Positions 18,776 to 22,417 of a stretch of 22,417 bases of DNA are shown piece after piece; the first letter of the stretch is position 1, and each line of letters opens with the position of its first letter. The notes under the pieces were generated by a model, which worked only from the letters and a program-made list of their open reading frames with translations, did not search any database and was not told the origin of the DNA. The position numbers and the translations under genes are program-made. The DNA comes from Haplomitrium mnioides (taxonomy: Eukaryota; Marchantiophyta; Haplomitriopsida; Calobryales), in the NCBI GenBank assembly GCA_049999725.1, contig JBNGIS010011703.1:1-22417 (forward strand), read 5' to 3'.

Positions 18776-20083
18776 CGCCACGTCGTCCACTGCACAACCG
18801 TCTGACGCCGCCCCGCAGGGGGGTAGGCTGACCGTCGCGCTGACCTCTCCTTCCGTTGTTGACTCGCACGCTGCCCGAGGTCGGGTGAACTCCTCTCCAA
18901 GCGCCACGTGTCCCGTGAATTGCCTCGGGGTCCCTGGAGTCGCCACGTCTTCCAAAGGCCGCCGTCCGACGCCGCCCCGCAATGGGTAGGCGGACCGTCG
19001 AGTTGACCTCCTTCCGATGTTGACCTATAGAACCCTGCGCACTTCCCAATACGCCACGTCATTCGAAGGGCGCCGTCTGACGCCGCCCTACAAAGGGTAG
19101 GCAGACCGTCGCGCGGACCCTTCTTCCGAAGTTGACCTTCAGAAACACTTCCCGACTCCTCAGTGCGCCACGTCTCCAAAGCCTTCCGCGGGCTCCCTGC
19201 GCTCGCCACGTCATCTGTAGAACCGCCGCGGACTTCCTCTACTCTCTGAATAAGAACGAAGTTGATGTTGCTGCTTCAACGTTCCTTCGAAGTAAGAACT
19301 ACGCGCGCTTGAGGTTAGCTTTGTTAACACTTTAGAAAGCTCGCTACAAGAACTACTATGCTCTTTCGGACCGTTCGCCCCTTTCGCACTTTCCGCCGCA
19401 CCCCGTCGAACTTTTACCTTCTGGATGCCGAAGCGGCAAAGTGTCACCCTTTTGGCGCCGACAGCTCCTCCGTCGGTCGCACCGGCGTTAGCTTCGTTTT
19501 CCGGCCGCTCTTATCTTGCTTGCCGATTCGCCAATATATCGTGATTCCGTCGTGCCCTTAGTTTCCCTCCACCGGATAGGCACCATATCGCCCTTCTGGC
19601 TCAGCCTTCTTCCCGTTGGACGGTTTGCACTGGGTCACCGCTTTGCCACTGATGCAAGTTGCTCAAACCGGTTTGCCAACAAGTAGCCTTTTTGCCTTCA
19701 CTCACTCTTATTCGGTCAGATCAGGGATCAGTCCCCCTTTCGGCTCTTCCTTTGTGCTTCCTCTTTGGCGAATCTGCGCTAGGTCCCCCCTTCGGCTTCC
19801 GCGCTCCTCCTCCTCTCGGATCTTCGATAGATCGCCCTTTTGGCACTCTCCCGATTTCCTTCGGCCAGACCGGCGATAAATCGATGTTTCGGGCCCCTTT
19901 CCTTGCTCCCTTGTTGGGTTCCTCGCGGATCCCTCTTAACCGGGTTCCCCACGTTGTAAGACGGATCGGAACCAAGTTAAGTGGGCTCCCCACTTAGGGA
20001 GGCGCCTTCCCACAGGTTCACGAGCCTCCTGGTGCTGCCACGTCATCCGTGGAATCCCGCAAATGGCTCTGGAGACGCCACGT
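18776..20083 (-). promoter_or_regulatory. Cluster of seven ACGTGGCG motifs in LTR B
   Basis: On the plus strand CGCCACGT occurs at 18776, 18902, 18941, 19052, 19166, 19204 and 20076, that is ACGTGGCG in LTR sense. The copy at 18902 extends into a full G-box CACGTG (18905-18910). This mirrors the six sites in LTR A. Confidence 0.5.
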
Positions 20084-20689
20084 TTCCGTGGAATCTCGCG
20101 GGACCTTTCGGGGACTCCACTCTTTCCTCAAGACTTACCGACTCGGATGGATCGTTCGATCGGCCTCTGCAAGGCTCGCTCTTGCTTGCGGGATCGAGGC
20201 ATCCCTCTTCCCTGGCCTTGCTCGCCCTCGTGACAATCTCACCTCCTCTTGTCAGCTCTTGATGCTTGCTTCCCGATTTGTGGCCGCTGCAGGACCTCCG
20301 CGATCTGCCTTTCTTCGGAGTGCCTTTGAGCTTCCTTGTTGTTGATCCCTTCTTCTTCCTCTTGCGATCGCCTCACCATGGGTGGTTGCTCTGTTCCTTC
20401 TCCCAAGCTCCCATCCCCGCATCCTCCTTAGGCCCACGGATTCCCGCTGGCCTGCTTTGAATTTGAAAATGGGGCCCCTCCCATGGCTGGTGATCACTGC
20501 TCTCCTTCCTCCTCTCCTTCGCCATGATCTTGTTTCCCTTCCAGGACTCATGCACCCTGCTCTTATCAACTGTTTGAGGTAAGCAGTTGTTCCTGCGAGG
20601 CCTTCACACTTGCTGAGGAGTATTTGGGTCGTTGATGCTTCTGATTTTGTGAATTCCGCTTGAATGCTCCAAAGCACTGGCTGACATAA

Positions 20690-20699
20690 CTCCCCCTTC
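20690..20699 (-). other. Polypurine tract of element 2
   Basis: On the minus strand GAAGGGGGAG lies three bases upstream of the LTR start TGTCAGCC, the usual place for the plus-strand primer of an LTR retrotransposon. Confidence 0.7.
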
Positions 20700-20849
20700 A
20701 AGTGTGACGCGTCCCCGCGAACACACCTCTTCTCCCTCATTTTTCTGGTGCCTCTGGTGCCGGTTGCTGGCCCGACTCTGTAACTCCTGCAAAACAACCC
20801 CATGAAACACCCTCCCAACAAAACACACATTCACACACACACAAACAAT

Positions 20850-21669
20850 TTACCTGCGGTTGCTGGACACCCTTGAGGGGGTCACAGTTGGGCCCTCTTC
20901 CGGCTCCTCTTGATTTTCGTACCTCTTCATCCTGTGGAAGTGCACCCTGTTAGCAAACCTATGACCCTCCAGCGTCTCCAGCTCGGATGACCCATTCCTG
21001 TGGAGCTTCTTCAGGATGAATGGCCCCATCCATCTTGTGTGCAATTTTCCAAGAAAATGCACAAACCTGCTGTCATATAACAACACCAGGTTTCCCTCCC
21101 GGAGATCAGCTGGTTTGAGCTTCTTGTCATGTTGTTTCTTCTTCAGCTCCTATTGGTGCTCCAACCTCCCTTGGGCTAACTCCTTGGTCTCCTCCAGATT
21201 CTCCAGCTGATAGAGTCTTTCCCTTCTGCTCTAGTCCTCAGCCATCCTTTCCTACTCTAGCATCCTTCTAGTAGGCACCTCATATTCCACTGGCACCAAG
21301 GCATGTTGTCCAAAGACCAAAAAGTAGGTACTATGCCCTATGGTGGTCTTGTAGGCCAAATTGTAGGCATGGGTGCCAAGAAGCAGCTTCAGGTCCCAAT
21401 CTACTTTGTTTGCTGCTACTGTCTTGCTCAGTATCTTGCCCATGATTCCATTGGCTCTTTCTGTAAGACCATTAGCCTTGGGGTGGTAAGCTGTGGTCCT
21501 CCTGTGCTTGACCAGGTACCGATTGGTCAGGTCTTTGATCACTTGATTGATGAAGTGTGTCCCCTGATCACTGACCAGCTCCAGAGGAGGCCCAAACTTG
21601 CAGAACATTTACTCATATAGGAAGGCTGCCACTGTCTTGGCATCATCCTTCCTAGTTGCCCTGGCCTCC
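20850..21669 (-). pseudogene. Integrase of element 2, core to C-terminus
   Basis: Minus strand. It starts within the core at EARATRKDDAKTVAAF, directly at the insertion point of the third element, keeps SDQGTHF and LTERAN with its catalytic Glu, and continues to a C-terminal region with HTRWMGPFILKKL, the GPF/Y module typical of Ty3 integrases without a chromodomain. It ends at TAA (20850-20852). The frame is constant, with four stops: TAA 21609-21611, TAG 21252-21254, TAG 21231-21233 and TAG 21150-21152. The first three correspond to CAA, CAG and CAG in element 1. A 3' untranslated stretch with a short GT run separates it from the polypurine tract. Confidence 0.87.
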
Positions 21670-22417
21670 TGTCAGCCGGGTGTCAAGGTACTTCCTGCAA
21701 ATTTTTCCAAAAATGCTTCCAATGTACATAGACAGGGCTCAAGACATGCTGAGGAGTAAGTAAAAGTAAAAGGATAGGGATAAAATTTAGTAAAACTACT
21801 CTAATTGTCGGGGGCCAAGCCAAGCCCACTAAACCCTGTATCTAATTAACTATCTAACTCGGAGGACAGCTTGCCTTGGGGGAGGGGGGTTTTTAGCCCT
21901 GAACTAGGTCCGTCCAGGGGCAGAGAAGGGAATGCGGTGGCCTTACACCCCTCTAGAGGGCTGCCTCTCGAAAAAACAAAGGAGTGGGGGGTTTATATAT
22001 GGCATCGACTGTCCGGGGAAGAACTTATGGGTTATGGAGAGAGCACCTTCTGCTCGAATCCAGACCACGAATCAAGGATTTCGCAGCTGAGAGAATCGCG
22101 CGCATGGACTGGATCGATCAGCACAGCTCAATCCGACGGGATCAATCAGCCACATTCGAACAGCCAAAGGGATTGCAACGGGAGCAAGCATGTAGGAGAG
22201 ATCAAAGAATTCGCCAGAGGAGAGAAATTGTGAGCAAGAGGGAAATTGAAGCACGGAGGTCAGGGAAGAGCAGAAGCGAGTGTCTGGAGGGGAACATTGG
22301 ATCGCCAAAGGGAGGATGGCGTTCCCACAGAAGTCGTGATTGAAGAGGAAATTGGATTGTGAGGAGAGAAGACAGGAATTGAAAGAGGAAGTTCGCCGCA
22401 GGAGAATTTCACGCATG
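21670..22417 (+). mobile_element. Left end of a third LTR retroelement (candidate)
   Basis: The integrase homology of element 2 stops at 21669 and TGTCAGCCGGGTGTC begins at 21670. The first ten bases equal the LTR start of element 1 (TGTCAGCCGG), but the following sequence is unrelated by eye, so this may be another family with the same LTR tip. The rest has no convincing open frame; it is purine-rich near the window end. The orientation is inferred from a TATA-like box. The other end is outside the window, so the class remains unproven. Confidence 0.5.
21994..22000 (+). promoter_or_regulatory. TATA-like box in the third element
   Basis: TATATAT within GGGTTTATATATGGC, about 325 bp from the element's left end. 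The sharp AT island in GC-rich sequence fits a core promoter of an LTR on the plus strand. Confidence 0.4.

Larger units (their letters stand above)
16486..20686 (-). repeat. 3' LTR of element 2 (LTR B)
   Basis: An inverted relative of LTR A, starting TGTCAGCC (minus strand, at 20686) and ending GCGACA (at 16486). Length is 4201 bp including a 100-N gap, against 3336 bp in LTR A. The extra length comes mainly from a threefold tandem repeat at 17466-18490. The best-matching stretch (17120-17320 against 10300-10480) agrees at roughly nine of ten bases by eye; other parts differ more. The LTRs belong to different insertions, so their divergence does not date either one. Confidence 0.85.
16486..21669 (-). 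mobile_element. Element 2: related long-LTR Ty3 retrotransposon on the minus strand, partial
   Basis: Read on the minus strand, it shows the integrase second half (21669 to 20850), a polypurine tract (20699-20690) and the 3' LTR (20686 to 16486). The LTR end at 16486 splits the integrase gene of element 1. Its own integrase is cut at 21670 by a third element, so the rest lies outside the window. The integrase closely matches element 1 where they overlap, so both belong to one family. The flank GAGGA (16481-16485) is the predicted left target duplication. Confidence 0.87.

Noticed and set aside
7818-20686. A single giant foldback or terminal-inverted-repeat DNA transposon
   Set aside because: The inverted copies have TG..CA LTR ends, a polypurine tract flanks one and a gag leader the other, and each abuts a different interrupted gene.
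1-22417. tRNA, rRNA or other structured RNA genes
   Set aside because: I saw no cloverleaf box A/B pairs or rRNA-like segments by eye; a covariance-model scan would be needed to exclude small ones.

Overview
The window looks like nuclear DNA of a land plant, possibly a seed-free plant with a large repeat-rich genome. This rests on the Ty3/gypsy lineages present (a chromodomain element and a long-LTR Tat/Athila-like element), T-rich introns with GT..AG borders, and layered transposon nesting. No species marker was seen. Four runs of exactly 100 N are assembly placeholders of unknown true size.

Positions 1-4264 hold one four-exon gene on the + strand, now apparently a pseudogene. Exon 2 has a segment resembling the ParB/sulfiredoxin fold. 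Exons 3 and 4 carry, in that order, a DPPY-like motif (read as DIPY) and a SAM-binding motif (LDLCSGS). That is the circular order of beta-class N6-adenine/N4-cytosine DNA methyltransferases, and ParB-methylase fusions are known from bacteria and phages. The frame is broken by four stop codons and one homopolymer frameshift. Introns 1 and 2 each hold an array of a 24-bp satellite that is its own reverse complement, and a related 37-bp repeat lies downstream.

Positions 4265-5224 are AT-rich spacer with the 37-bp repeat and a small hairpin. Positions 5225-7817 are the 3' part of an old, decayed chromodomain Ty3 element on the - strand (RT, RNase H, integrase, chromodomain).

Positions 7818-16485 are element 1, a + strand Ty3 element with a 3.3-kb 5' LTR, gag with three zinc knuckles, protease, RT, RNase H and integrase. 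It is inserted in the RT gene of the older chromodomain element. Its integrase is cut at 16486 by element 2, a relative on the - strand, of which a 4.2-kb 3' LTR (16486-20686), polypurine tract and integrase tail (20850-21669) are visible. Element 2 is in turn cut at 21670 by the left end of a third element that runs off the window. The result is a four-deep nest with a large inverted LTR pair.

Most stop codons in the host gene and in elements 1 and 2 are TAG or TGA, as expected from C-to-T change at CAG and CGA. Where elements 1 and 2 can be compared directly, four of four stops have a C-starting codon in the other copy. This suggests methylation-driven decay across the locus. Nothing here looks functional as a protein-coding gene today.
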